Positions 49,545 through 59,193 are shown, numbered from the stretch's first letter. The stretch is DNA of 64,000 nt from Pseudomonas sp. 2FG (GCF_005502935.1 NZ_SCMP01000019.1:1-64000); one strand, 5' to 3'. Numbers and translations: made by a program. The notes: a model not told the origin generated them from the sequence alone.

Positions 49545-50043
49545 GCTGGAACTTGGCTTCCTGCTTCCTCAGCTCCTCGCGGGTGAAGGTGGCGGCGTCG
49601 CTGGTGCTGACCAGCTGCGGCACTCGCTTCTCATCGAAACTGGCGGCGATGGCCTTGGGATCACTGGCGCGGGTGTAGGTGCGCGCCAGCCAGAACAGCA
49701 CATGGAACAGCTCGCGCAGCAGCTTCATGGCATCGCTGAAGCTGATGGTGCCGCTGCCATGTACGGCCTGGTTACCGGCCTTCTGGATCAGCCGCATCTT
49801 CTGCAGCACCTGCGGCGGCGGCAGGTCTTCGAATTCGCGGTTGGTGAGCAGCGCATTCAGGCTGCGGTCGTAGGGCATGTGCAGGTCGCGGTCATGCTCG
49901 TACAGCCAGTGCACCGCCTGTTCCAGTGCATGGCGGGTGCGCATGCAGCAGGCACGCGGGTCGGAATAGACCAGTTGCTCGGCACCTTTCGCGGGCTCAA
50001 GGAGGGCTTTGAACTCGAGAGCGAGAAACTGGAAGTTACTCAT
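49540..50043 (-). pseudogene. hsdR: N-terminal part of HsdR, inverted relative to the rest
   Basis: On the minus strand an ATG at 50043 starts MSNFQFLALEFKALLEPAKG, a typical N-terminal DUF4145-type module of EcoEI-like HsdR (DPRACCMRTRHALEQAVHWL, GNQAVHGSGTISFSDAMKLL), continuing into a coiled coil (REELRKQEAKFQQQ). At codon 168 (CAG, 49540-49542) the native reading frame ends. Its continuation lies on the plus strand from CAG at 50182. The minus frame stays open further only through the neighbouring gene. Confidence 0.85.
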
Positions 50044-50049
50044 AGATGA

Positions 50050-50184
50050 CTACTCACTTTCCGTTGTGCGATAGGCCTGCATCTGGTGCGTGGGCGTGGT
50101 GGGGAAGGCCAGGCGCAAACGGCCCGCTTGCACCAATTGTTTCAAGTGCTGCTTGCGCAAGGAGTCGGCATTGCGGTTTAGCAG
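50050..50184 (-). pseudogene. Displaced C terminus of the AlbA_2-domain protein
   Basis: On the minus strand 44 codons read LNRNADSLRKQHLKQLVQAG and LRLAFPTTPTHQMQAY before a TAG. This is the usual C-terminal ending of the AlbA_2/ATPase family (the SLR...LV...LRLAFPTTPTH pattern). It is in frame with 48031-49542 if the segment is flipped. Its stop lies 6 bp before the hsdR start. Confidence 0.8.
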
Positions 50185-50192
50185 TTCACCGA
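50180..50192 (-). repeat. Right inverted repeat of the invertible segment
   Basis: Minus strand TCGGTGAACTGCT pairs with the left copy at 49532-49544. It contains the CTG/CAG at which both reading frames switch. Confidence 0.7.
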
Positions 50193-53160
50193 CCAGCACG
50201 CAGCACTGGAAAAACGCGAGGCTGCCATTGCCGAGCAGGCCGCGACGCTGGCCGAACGCGAGGCGCTGCTGGCCCAGGTCAATGCCGACCTGGCCGCCGC
50301 CCGTGCCGAACTGGCCAAGGCCAAGGCCGCCAATATCGCCGTACCGGATACCCACGACTACGACGAGGCCGATACCCGCCGCTTCTTTATCGACGTGCTG
50401 CTGCGCGAAGCCGGCTGGGAAGCCGGCAAGAACCTCTCCATCGAAGTCCCGCTCAAGGGCATGCCCAATACCCAGGGCGAAGGCTTCGCCGATTACGTGC
50501 TCTGGGGCTCCGACGGTAAGCCGCTGGCGGTGGTGGAAGCCAAGCGCAGCCTGAAAGATCCGGACGTCGGCCGGCAGCAGGCCAAGCTCTATGCCGACTG
50601 CCTGGAAGCAGAGAAAGGCCAGCGTCCGCTGATTTTCTACACCAATGGCAACCACACCTGGCTGTGGGACGATCGCCGCGCACCGCCGCGTGAGGTGCAG
50701 GGTTTCTACACCCGCGAGGAACTGGAGCTGGCCGTGCAGCGCCGGCAGCTGCAGACCAATCTACAAACCCTGCCAATCAACAAAGACATCGTCGAGCGCC
50801 CCTATCAACACCGCGCCATCCGCGCCATGGCCGAGGCCTTGACGGGTGGTCGCCGGGCCGGCCTGCTGACCATGGCCACCGGCACCGGCAAGACCCGCAC
50901 CGCCATCGCGCTCGTCGAATTGCTGATGCGCGCCAACTGGGTCAAGCGTGTGCTGTTCCTCGCCGACCGCGTGGCGCTGGTCAACCAGGCAGTGGGCGCC
51001 TTCAAGGCTCACCTGCCGGATTCCAGCCCGGTCAACCTGGTCACCGAGAAAAACGGCCAAGGCCGTGTCTACCTGTCCACCTACCCGACCATGATGGGCC
51101 TGATCGACGAGATGGACGGCGAGCAGCGCCGCTACGGCATCGGCCACTTCGATCTGGTGATCATCGACGAGGCGCACCGCAGCGTGTACCAGAAGTACGG
51201 CGCGATCTTCCGCTACTTCGACAGCTACCTGGTTGGCCTCACCGCCACCCCGCGTGATGAGGTGGATCGTGACACCTATCACCTGTTCGGCCTAGAAACC
51301 GGCGTACCCACCGACGCCTACAGCCTCGACGAAGCCGTGGCCGCCGGTTACCTGGTGCCACCCAAGGCCCATTCGGTGCCGATCAAGTTTGTCCGCGAGG
51401 GCATTCGCTATGACGAGCTCAGCGACGAGGAAAAGGAGCACTGGGAATCCCTGGACTGGGGCGACCGTGCCGCCGAGGATGGCGACGCGCCGGCCGAGGT
51501 ACTGGCCTCGGAAGTGAACAAGCAGCTGTTCAACGAGCACACCGTAGACCTGATGCTGCAGCACCTGATGCAGGACGGCCTGAAGGTGGACGGCGGCGAG
51601 AAGATCGGCAAAACCATCATCTTCGCCGTGAACAAGGAGCACGCCAAGTTCATCGCCCGCCGCTTCGATCACCACTACCCGCAGTACAAGGGTGAATTTG
51701 CCCGCGTCATCGTGCATGGCGAGCCCTATGTGCAGACGCTGATCGACGCCTTCGGCGCCAAGGACAACCGCCTGCCGCAGATCGCCATCTCGGTGGACAT
51801 GCTCGACACCGGCATCGACGTGCCGCAGGTGCTGAACCTGGTGTTCTTCAAGGCGGTGCGCTCGAAGGTGAAGTTCCTGCAGATGATCGGTCGCGGTACG
51901 CGCCTATGCGAGAACCTGTTCGCGCCGGGCGTGGACAAGACCGAGTTCTACATCTTCGACTTCTGCGCCAACTTCGAATACTTCAACGAACACCCGAAAG
52001 GCGCCCTGGGCGGCATGGCCGAACCGGTCGGCAAGCGCCTGTTCAAGGCGCGCCTGGATCTGCTCTCGCTGCTCTCCGGCAAGGACACCCGCGTACCCGA
52101 TGGCATCGCCGAAACCATCGGCGGCTACGACAGCCTGGCCACCCTGCGCCAGGGCGTAACCGATGAGCTGCATGGCGAAGTAGCAGCGATGAATCAGGAC
52201 AACTTCATCGTGCGCAGCGAGCGCGAACACGTCATCCGCTTCACCGACCGCAATGTCTGGAACGACCTGGATGACGCCGCACTGGGCGACCTGCGCGCCC
52301 ACGTCGCCGGCCTGCCCAGCGAGCGCGAGGCCGAGCACATCACCGCCAAGCTGTTCGACCTGCTCTGCCTCAGCCTGCAGCTCGCGGTGCTGCGCTCCAG
52401 TGGCGACTTCATCGCCTACCGCGACCGTATCCGCGAGCTGGCCAGCCAACTGGAAACCATGGAGAGCATCCCGGCCATCCGCGCCGAGCTGGCGCTGATT
52501 CAGGATCTGCAGACCGAGGAATACTGGCAGGACATCACCCTGCCGATGATCGAGCAGGTGCGCCGCAAACTACGCGGGCTGATCCAGCTCATCGAGCGCC
52601 GCCCATCCAACCCTGTGTACACCATGCTCACCGACCAAATCGGCGAGGCCACCGAGGTCGTGCTCAAGGATTTCAGCACCGGCATCAACCTGGCCCAGTA
52701 CCGCAAGAAGGTCGAAGCCTACATTCGCGCCAACGAAAACCACGTGGCCATCGCCAAGCTCAAGCACAACAAGCCGCTAACGCCGACCGATCTGGGAGAG
52801 CTGGAGCGCTTCGTCTACCAGTCCGAACCGGTAGAAAGCCGCGAGCGTTTCATCGAATGCTTTGGCGACGACAGACCCCTGCCGCTGTTCATCCGCTCAC
52901 TGGTCGGCCTGGATCGCAATGCCGCGCTGGAGGCCTTCGGCAAATTCCTCGACGGCAGCCGCTACAGCAGCCAGCAGATCCGCTTCGTCGAGATGATCAT
53001 CGAACGCCTGACCAAACACGGCACCATCGAGCCAGGACAGCTTTACGAGCCGCCATTCACCGCCGTGCACCACGAAGGCCTGGATGGGGCCTTTGGAGAC
53101 TCCGACGCCGACCGAATCGTGGCCGTGATCGCCGAGATTAACCAAGGGGCTGCGGCCTAA
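50182..53160 (+). pseudogene. hsdR: Main part of type I restriction endonuclease subunit HsdR (EcoEI-like)
   Basis: HsdR is the ATP-dependent translocase/nuclease subunit of type I restriction. The open frame of 992 codons starts inside a coiled coil (FTDQHAALEKREAAIAEQ). It carries the PD-ExK nuclease region (GEGFADYVLWGSDGKPLAVV, EAKRS), then SF2 helicase motifs: TMATGTGKTRTAIAL (Walker A), VIIDEAHRSV (DEAH), LVGLTATPRD (III), SVDMLDTGIDVPQVLNL (V) and MIGRGTRLCE (VI). The C-terminal EcoEI_R domain follows. It lacks its native start: a GTG at 50395 could initiate a shortened 921-aa protein lacking the N-terminal module. No internal stops, so the damage is recent or reversible. No hsdM or hsdS in the window. 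Confidence 0.88.
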
Positions 53161-53707
53161 TACATGGGCCAATGGTAGGAACGGTTAGGGTGTTTTTGCT
53201 GCCAGCAGCGGGGATGCTGTATCCCAACCTGTATCCCTTGAATATTTTAATCACACAAAACATTTATAAATCAGTATCTTACAGAACACGCTCAAACGAC
53301 CCCGATTACTGAAGTGGCGTGCTGGCGGGCTGCCTACATCTTTCAGGCAGTTGCAGCATTGGAGTGGACTACCCCCGGAACGATAGACATCCCCGGCCTA
53401 TGATTTGAGCATAGGAGGAAGTCCACTTCGTGAAATCCGAGCTAGCTGACCTCGACACCAAGCGCAGATTTCTACCTCGAATGGGAGTTTTCTTGTAGCT
53501 GAAATCCCCGTCAAGTTTTTCGACAGAATTGGCCAAGAGCGGACGGTCTGATTATGAAAAATAAATATGTCTCCATTTCACCCACGTTTGGTCGGATTTC
53601 CACTGCATCAGCGGAGGCCACACTTTCAACTGAACACCACGCATAAAAAGGTTTGGCCATTCCTATCTGATTTACAATGTCCTCCCTTTGGCGGAGGCTA
53701 GTCTTTC
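53161..53707. other. Island right-flank spacer, no gene seen
   Basis: No credible ORF. The sequence is more AT-rich around 53230-53290. It contains an 8-bp inverted repeat AGTGGACT/AGTCCACT (53363-53370 and 53420-53427) enclosing CTATG/CATAG, which resembles an end fragment of an IS3-like element; this is a weak call. No third copy of the ssrA att repeat was found, so the right boundary of island 2 is undefined. Confidence 0.45.
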
Positions 53708-54751
53708 GTGGATGTTTTCTCGCTTATCTATGGCCATCTGACCGACTTGGTGATCGAGCCAGTCACCGACCAGTTTCTCGGTATTTTCGATCTGAACGGT
53801 CGCCTCGGTGTACTGTTTCTCTTCACGTCCTACAGCATCGCCTACAGCCTGTTCCGATTCAGGAAGCATCGCGGGCTGACCGACGCGCGCTCGTTTGGGC
53901 AGTTCATCGGCGGCAGCCGGGTAAATTTCCATCGCTCGGCGTTGCTGGATTACCGGTACTACTTCGTGCGGGCCATCCTGAAAGTCGCGCTGGTGCTGCC
54001 CATCGTCGGCCTGGTTGACCCCTACATCCTGCGCTCCGGGGATTACATCTCTTTTTTCACCAACCTCTGGGGCGCGCGCCCGCAACTGAATGAAAACCTC
54101 TCACTCTCCCTTCTCTACGGGCTGGGGGTATTTCTTGTGAAAGATTTTACGCATTACTGGGCCCACCGGGCCTTTCATTCCCGATGGCTTTGGGCGTTTC
54201 ACAAGGTTCATCATTCGGCGCCCGTCCTGGTACCGGCGACTGCGAGCCGGGTTCACTTTGTGGAAAAGATCGTCGAGAAACTGACTACCGCCGTCTGCCT
54301 CAGCGTCTACGCCGGTGTCTTCTGGTACGCCTGTGGTGGGGAGATCAGCCGTTACACCCTGTTCGGCGTGACCTATCTGGTATTTTTCTTCAATGGACTG
54401 GCGGCAAACCTGCGTCACAGCCATGTCTGGCTTTCGTTCGGGCCAGTATTCGAGCATGTGCTGAACAGCCCGGCCCAGCACCAGATTCACCACAGTGACG
54501 CTTCCTGCCACTTCCACAAGAACTTCGGTACAAACCTGTCACTCTGGGACTGGATGTTCGGTACGCTCTATGTCACCACCTCGAAGCCCGAGATCATCCG
54601 ATTCGGCACCGGGGAACAGGATCACGACCGTTACCTGACGATCTACAGCCTGATCGTCACCCCCTTTGTGGAAACAGCCCGCAAGATCCTCCTGGCGAAA
54701 CTTCCGCAGACGGTTCCGCCCGGAGCTTCCGAAACGCCCTACTCGTCGTAA
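53708..54751 (+). CDS. Sterol desaturase / fatty acid hydroxylase family protein
   Basis: The 347-aa membrane protein carries the di-iron histidine boxes of the family: HYWAHRAFH, HKVHHSA, and HQIHHS followed by HFHKNFG. Four to five membrane segments are predicted (around 40-57, 85-105, 138-150, 205-225, 240-260). Bacterial members hydroxylate or desaturate lipids, carotenoids or sterol-like substrates; the substrate is unknown. The start is GTG with GGAGG 10 nt upstream. It stands alone at the edge of the island. Confidence 0.88.
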   Translation: MDVFSLIYGHLTDLVIEPVTDQFLGIFDLNGRLGVLFLFTSYSIAYSLFRFRKHRGLTDARSFGQFIGGSRVNFHRSALLDYRYYFVRAILKVALVLPIVGLVDPYILRSGDYISFFTNLWGARPQLNENLSLSLLYGLGVFLVKDFTHYWAHRAFHSRWLWAFHKVHHSAPVLVPATASRVHFVEKIVEKLTTAVCLSVYAGVFWYACGGEISRYTLFGVTYLVFFFNGLAANLRHSHVWLSFGPVFEHVLNSPAQHQIHHSDASCHFHKNFGTNLSLWDWMFGTLYVTTSKPEIIRFGTGEQDHDRYLTIYSLIVTPFVETARKILLAKLPQTVPPGASETPYSS

Positions 54752-55022
54752 TGGGCGGCGCTACATGCTGCATCCAGCGCCTGCTGCTGATTTTCTAACT
54801 GGCGTATAGGCTGCGGATTGCCCGCTCTTGGCCGAAGACGGACACGAAGACATCTTAGACAGATGAGCCTATATCCAGGTATCTGTTACTGCCCCCCCAT
54901 GGCACCTACTACTTCCGCCTACTTCCGCATGGTGATTCCGGCACCGTTACGGGCGCTCAGCAACGGCCGAAGGGAGGTTCGGCGCTCACTCAAAACCGAC
55001 AGTCATCCGCCTGGCCTTCCTA
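54752..55022. other. Spacer between sterol-desaturase gene and lysR
   Basis: No gene seen. It contains one copy of CGTTACGGGCGCTC-N-GCAA (54945-54963), repeated at 56837-56855 on the other side of the lysR/SDR pair. Confidence 0.5.
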
Positions 55023-55925
55023 TTAAGCGCTCGCTTCACGCTCAATCAGCTCTTCCAACCATTGCATGAAGACTCTCACCCGTTGAGGCAGATAGCGGCG
55101 ATGCGCATACAGCACGGAGACCTCCAGCGGCGGCGGCAAGTAGTCCGGCAAGACCGCTATCAAACGACCGGTCGCCAGATACTCGCGCAGACCGGCAATC
55201 GGCGCTTGGATCAACCCCAAGCCGCCGAGGCACGCCGCCTCATACGCGTCGGTGTTATTGACCGTGACGGTGCCCGCCATCGGCAGCTGACGTGGCTTAC
55301 CGTTCGCGAGATATTCAAAGCCAGCCGGGCGCGCGCCAAGTACCGACACGTAGTGAATGAGGCGATGCTGAGAAAGGTCATCAAGCGTGCGCGGGGTGCC
55401 ATGGGCCCTCAGATAGGCGGGGCTCGCGCAGTTCACCATTGCGAACGTGCCGAGCGGGCGCGCCACGAGTGACATGTCTGACAGCTCACCGATACGGAGC
55501 ACGCAATCGAAACCTTCACGCACGAGGTCGACACGTCGGTCCGTACTGCTGATCTCAAGCTCGACGTTAGGGTGACTGGCAACAAACTCGGCCAGGCGGG
55601 GCATGACCACCTTCCTTGCCACAGCGGTCGGCATATCGACCCGCAGCCGTCCGGCCAGAACTGCGCCATCCTGCCGAAACAGGCCCTCCAATTCGTCCAT
55701 ATGAGCAAGCATGTCCTTGCAGCGCTCGTACAACACCAGGCCGTCTTGTGTGGCTTGCACTTTGCGCGTCGTACGGTGCAAAAGCCGAGCGCCAAGCAGC
55801 TCTTCCAGGGCCTGCACATGCTCTGAGACTGTCGACTTCGGCAGGCCGAGACTCTCCCCCGCCTGGGTGAAGCTCGACAGCTCCGTCACACGTACGAAGG
55901 TTCGCAGTAATTCCAGCTTGTTCAC
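55023..55925 (-). CDS. LysR family transcriptional regulator
   Basis: The 300-aa LTTR has the N-terminal winged helix (NKLELLRTFVRVTELSSFTQ, then AGESLGLPKSTVSEHVQALE) and the effector domain with GRLRVDMPTAVARKVVMPRL, EGFDCVLRIGEL and GGLGLIQAPIAGLREYL. The start is the GTG giving VNKLELL at the family position; the frame is open 24 codons further with a poor ribosome-binding site. It is divergent from an SDR gene across 134 bp, so that gene is its likely target. The effector is unknown. Confidence 0.9.
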   Translation of the reverse strand: MNKLELLRTFVRVTELSSFTQAGESLGLPKSTVSEHVQALEELLGARLLHRTTRKVQATQDGLVLYERCKDMLAHMDELEGLFRQDGAVLAGRLRVDMPTAVARKVVMPRLAEFVASHPNVELEISSTDRRVDLVREGFDCVLRIGELSDMSLVARPLGTFAMVNCASPAYLRAHGTPRTLDDLSQHRLIHYVSVLGARPAGFEYLANGKPRQLPMAGTVTVNNTDAYEAACLGGLGLIQAPIAGLREYLATGRLIAVLPDYLPPPLEVSVLYAHRRYLPQRVRVFMQWLEELIEREASA

Positions 55926-56059
55926 TTGGTTTGGCGCCTTGGAGTTTAACTGTTCGGTTTGCCCGACCAGTATTTCCGTAAACGGCTTATTTATCACGCC
56001 TCAATCGGACAATAAACTCCACATCAAGCTCTTCAACCCAGGCACCAAGGAGTAAAGAC

Positions 56060-56818
56060 ATGAGCCGTAAAATCGCACTCATCACCGGCGCCAGCCGCGG
56101 TCTCGGGAAGAATACAGCCCTGCATCTGGCCGCGCAGGGCATCGACATCATCGGCACGTACCACAGCAAGGCCGCCGAGGCGCAAGTCCTGGTGAGCGAG
56201 ATCGAAAGCCTTGGTGGCCGCGCGGCCATGCTGCAGCTCGACGTGAGCGACAGCAGCACCTTCGAAGCTTTTGCGGCGCAAGTCACCAATGCGCTGCACA
56301 AGGTGTTCGGCCGTGAGCGCTTCGATTTCCTCATCAACAACGCCGGTATAGGCACCCACGCAAGCTTTGCCGAAACGACCGAAGCGCAGTTCGATCAACT
56401 GGTGAATATTCAGCTGAAAGGGCCATTCTTCCTCACCCAGCAGCTGCTCCCCTTGCTCGCCGACCAAGGGCGCATCATCAATATCTCGACCGGGCTGGCA
56501 CGTTTTACCCTGCCAGGGTATGCCGCCTACGCGGCGATGAAGGGCGGCATAGAAGTCTGGACGCGTTATCTCGCCAAGGAGCTTGGCCCACGTGGCATTA
56601 CCGCTAATGTTCTCGCCCCTGGTGCAATCGAGACCGACTTCGGCGGCGGCGTTGTACGCGATAACGCAGAGGTGAACGGCTACATCGCCTCGAACACCGC
56701 ACTTGGGCGCGTTGGGTTACCGGATGACATCGGTGGGGCGATCTCCGTGCTGCTGGCCGACGGTGGCCGGTGGATCAACGGACAACGCATTGAAGCTTCC
56801 GGGGGCATGTTCCTCTGA
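56060..56818 (+). CDS. Short-chain dehydrogenase/reductase
   Basis: The 252-aa classical SDR has the cofactor motif TGASRGLGKN, the NNAG motif (FLINNAGIGT), the catalytic Ser in INIST, the Tyr/Lys of YAAYAAMKGG, and PGAIETDF. The sequence pattern favours NADPH-dependent 3-oxoacyl or ketone reductases, but the substrate is unknown. It has GGAG before the ATG and is controlled presumably by the divergent LysR protein. Confidence 0.92.
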   Translation: MSRKIALITGASRGLGKNTALHLAAQGIDIIGTYHSKAAEAQVLVSEIESLGGRAAMLQLDVSDSSTFEAFAAQVTNALHKVFGRERFDFLINNAGIGTHASFAETTEAQFDQLVNIQLKGPFFLTQQLLPLLADQGRIINISTGLARFTLPGYAAYAAMKGGIEVWTRYLAKELGPRGITANVLAPGAIETDFGGGVVRDNAEVNGYIASNTALGRVGLPDDIGGAISVLLADGGRWINGQRIEASGGMFL

Positions 56819-56982
56819 CCAGTAGCTGCACGACAGCGTTACGGGCGCTCCGCAATGGACCGCCGGCGAAGGCATGCGCCTCTCCGCCGGCGGTATCGTC
56901 AGGTGAGCTACACCTCTGTGGCGACTGAACAACCGTTGTCATGTTGAGCGTCGCTACGCTCAATGCAACCTACGCGTGCCCC

Positions 56983-57249
56983 TCAACGCAACTGACTGTC
57001 CTTGCTCCCCCGCCGGTTGTAACCGCTGGCTGCCTTCTGCTGTTTATCCAGCTCAGACTGGCAGGCGACGCACAGGCGCACACCCTTGACCGCTTCGCGG
57101 CGGGCCTGGGGGATTGCCGCGTCGCACTCTTCGCAATGGCTCAGGCTTTCGCCCGTCGGCAGCTGGCTGCGGGCCCGCTGGATGGCGTCCTCGATGCTGC
57201 TGTCGATCTGTTCTTGTACCGCACCGTCACTTGCCCAGCCACCGGCCAT
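56983..57249 (-). CDS. DksA/TraR C4-type zinc finger protein
   Basis: The 88-aa protein is a short DksA/TraR (YbiI-like) member. It shows an N-terminal helix (GAVQEQIDSSIEDAIQRARS), the zinc finger CEECDAAIPQARREAV-KGVRLCVAC (two CxxC pairs), and a basic tail. Such small DksA relatives may bind the RNA polymerase secondary channel; their role here is unknown. I chose the ATG giving MAGGWASDG, which fits related proteins; an open upstream extension of 15 codons is not convincing. Confidence 0.88.
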   Translation of the reverse strand: MAGGWASDGAVQEQIDSSIEDAIQRARSQLPTGESLSHCEECDAAIPQARREAVKGVRLCVACQSELDKQQKAASGYNRRGSKDSQLR

Positions 57250-57342
57250 GACAACCTCCCACTCGCTATCTGCCTGTTCGACAGATATGAGCACCTGCGT
57301 GGTGTTTTACAAGCGCTGGTCGTCGGCTGAATAACCGGAGCG

Positions 57343-58206
57343 CTACTCCTTCACATCCATAAACTCCTCGGCCCAGACGAAGTATTCCTCGGGCAGGGTG
57401 TATTTATGCGCCAGTTCGGAGGCGCTGAGGTCGCTGGCGGTGATTCCGCGCTGCTCACGCAGGCAGTCGTAGGTGGCCTTGATCGCGGCGAAGTAGGCGG
57501 CGTGGCCGTTGACCACGATGCGTACGCCGAGGCGGGCCAGGCGCTCGTTGTCACGCAGCTTCGGGTTGCCGTAGGTGACCAGCATCAGCGGGATGCTCAG
57601 GTGCTCGGCGATCGTCTCCAGGTGCTCGAAATCGGCGATGCCGACCATGCAGATGCCGTCGGCGCCGGCGGCCTGGTAGGCCTGGGTACGGCGGATCACT
57701 TCATCGACCTCGAGTACGCCGGCATGGGTGCGGGCGATGATGGCGAGGTCAGGGTCGACCCGCGCCTCCAGCGCCGCGCGGATCTTGCCGACGCCTTCTT
57801 CCACGCTGATCAAGTCGGTGGACTTGCGGCCGAACTGGGCCGGCAGCAGGGTGTCTTCGAGGGTCAGCGCGGCGATGCCGGCGCGCTCCAGTTCGACCAC
57901 GGTGCGCATCACGTTGAGCGCGTTGCCGTAGCCGTGATCGGCATCGGCGATCACCGGCAGGCGCGCGACGCGACCGATGCGGGTGGCCTGCTCGACGAAC
58001 TCGCTGAGGCTGATCAAGGCGAAGTCCGGGGCAGCCAGCACCTGCAGGGAGGCCACCGAGCCGCCGAGAATGCCGACCTCGAAACCGAGGTCGGCGGCGA
58101 TACGTGCAGACATGGGATCGAACACCGAGGCGGTGTGGTAACAGGCGTCCGAGTTGAGCAAGGCGCGAAAAGCGCCGCGCAGCTCATGGTGAGAAGCTCT
58201 TTGCAT
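57343..58206 (-). CDS. Oxaloacetate decarboxylase (ICL/PEPM superfamily)
   Basis: The 287-aa TIM-barrel enzyme opens MQRASHHELRGAFRALLNSD and is closely like the Pseudomonas oxaloacetate decarboxylase characterised as PA4872. It shows TASVFDPMSARIAADLGFEV, GGSVASLQVLAAPDFALISL, VIADADHGYGNALN (metal site) and LTLEDTLLPAQFG. It converts oxaloacetate to pyruvate and CO2. The family start ATG is used; the frame is open upstream but not conserved there. Confidence 0.93.
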   Translation of the reverse strand: MQRASHHELRGAFRALLNSDACYHTASVFDPMSARIAADLGFEVGILGGSVASLQVLAAPDFALISLSEFVEQATRIGRVARLPVIADADHGYGNALNVMRTVVELERAGIAALTLEDTLLPAQFGRKSTDLISVEEGVGKIRAALEARVDPDLAIIARTHAGVLEVDEVIRRTQAYQAAGADGICMVGIADFEHLETIAEHLSIPLMLVTYGNPKLRDNERLARLGVRIVVNGHAAYFAAIKATYDCLREQRGITASDLSASELAHKYTLPEEYFVWAEEFMDVKE

Positions 58207-58662
58207 AGGTGGTTCCAACTGCAGGATGGACTCTGATAAGTCGTCGTGTTGCCCTAGCAAGACACATACCGGGTGGCGGGAACGCTGCAGAACCGCTCGC
58301 GCGCCCCCTGCTCTCGGCCCTGGCCAGGACCGCGACCCCACTCAGGTGGCGGATTCACGCCCTCCCGGCGGATGGAGGGGCGGTAAACCGCCACCACCTG
58401 CAACGCGCCCCTCGCCTAGTGCAAGGTCCAGCTACAGCCAAGCCGCGCCCCGCTGAGCATCGTAATGAGCCAGACCGGGAATGCCCTAACACTTGAGATC
58501 GGCATTCATCAACCTGGGTCTCCGCTCCGGGTTCCCATAGTGGAGCACCATCCAGTACAGCACACTGAGGTCGCAACTGGCCGGCCGATACCGACCTAGG
58601 CTGGCGTAGAGCGCAGCGAAACCCAGCCTAGGCACCCTCTCGAGCCGGTCGTAAACAGCTTC
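58207..58662. other. Spacer between oxaloacetate decarboxylase and an unknown gene
   Basis: No convincing gene in 456 bp. A REP-type palindrome lies at 58595-58632 (separate entry). The rest is GC-rich without recognisable RNA or promoter features. Confidence 0.5.
58595..58632. repeat. REP-type palindrome
   Basis: CCTAGGCTGG and CCCAGCCTAGG flank GCGTAGAGCGCAGCGAAA, the typical form of pseudomonad extragenic REP/'GTAGAGCGCAGCGAAAC' repeats. A related partial sequence (GGGTGGGCAAAGCGCAGCGG) occurs near 63800. Confidence 0.7.
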
Positions 58663-59193
58663 TCAGACGTGAACGGCCACCCGCAGGGCTTCGTAGGACG
58701 CCGCGGCGGCAATCCCCACCGCGGCGCACAGTTCCAGCACCCGCGGCAGATCGCAGCTGTACACCAGAACGGCCTGCAGTTCGTCATCCAGCGGCTGGCT
58801 GAAATTCATCAGCACATAACCGCCCGTCTCCGGATTCATGCTGCTCAGTTGCACCTGGATGCGGTTCAGCGCCGTCAGTGCCTCGGCTTTGGCCAGCTGT
58901 TTGGGCTTGATGTTGAACGACACATCCTTGCCGAACGAGTCGACGATCTGCTGAAACAGCTCGGCGTAGGTGTCCGCCTGGAACAGCACCGTCTCCGGCA
59001 AGCTGCCCACCACCACCCACTCGCCCAATGGGATGGTGAAAGTATCGTCGTAGTTGATGTCCGGATTAGCCGCGAGGAAGGCCTGCGGGTCGGCAAAGGC
59101 CTGCGCCGCCTCATCCGCGACCCGTTCGATCTCCTCCTCGCCCATGCAGCCCGAACTTATTTTGCCGATCAGTTCAACGAGCTGGTTTTTCAT
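58663..59193 (-). CDS. Conserved-looking hypothetical protein
   Basis: The 176-aa protein starts MKNQLVELIGKISSGCMGEE with GGAG upstream. It has an acidic helical N terminus, a central beta-rich region (TFTIPLGEWVVVGSLPETVL), a basic KPKQLAKAEALTALNRIQVQ helix, and a hydrophobic C-terminal helix (LELCAAVGIAAAASYEALRV). No signal peptide. Family not recognised. The frame is open far upstream, but that part is not protein-like. Confidence 0.65.
   Translation of the reverse strand: MKNQLVELIGKISSGCMGEEEIERVADEAAQAFADPQAFLAANPDINYDDTFTIPLGEWVVVGSLPETVLFQADTYAELFQQIVDSFGKDVSFNIKPKQLAKAEALTALNRIQVQLSSMNPETGGYVLMNFSQPLDDELQAVLVYSCDLPRVLELCAAVGIAAAASYEALRVAVHV

Noticed and set aside
49159..50043. 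Single 294-codon minus-strand protein
   Set aside because: Native only from 50043 to 49540; the rest is antisense to the AlbA_2 gene.
48031..50049. Single 672-codon plus-strand protein
   Set aside because: Only the part up to 49540 is native; the remainder is the antisense of the inverted hsdR N terminus.
53363..53470. IS3-family insertion sequence
   Set aside because: Only a short inverted repeat resembling an IS end is visible, with no transposase reading frame, so a full element is not supported.
53161..53707. Third copy of the ssrA att repeat (right end of island 2)
   Set aside because: No match to GGCTCCACCA was found in the right flank; the boundary appears lost.
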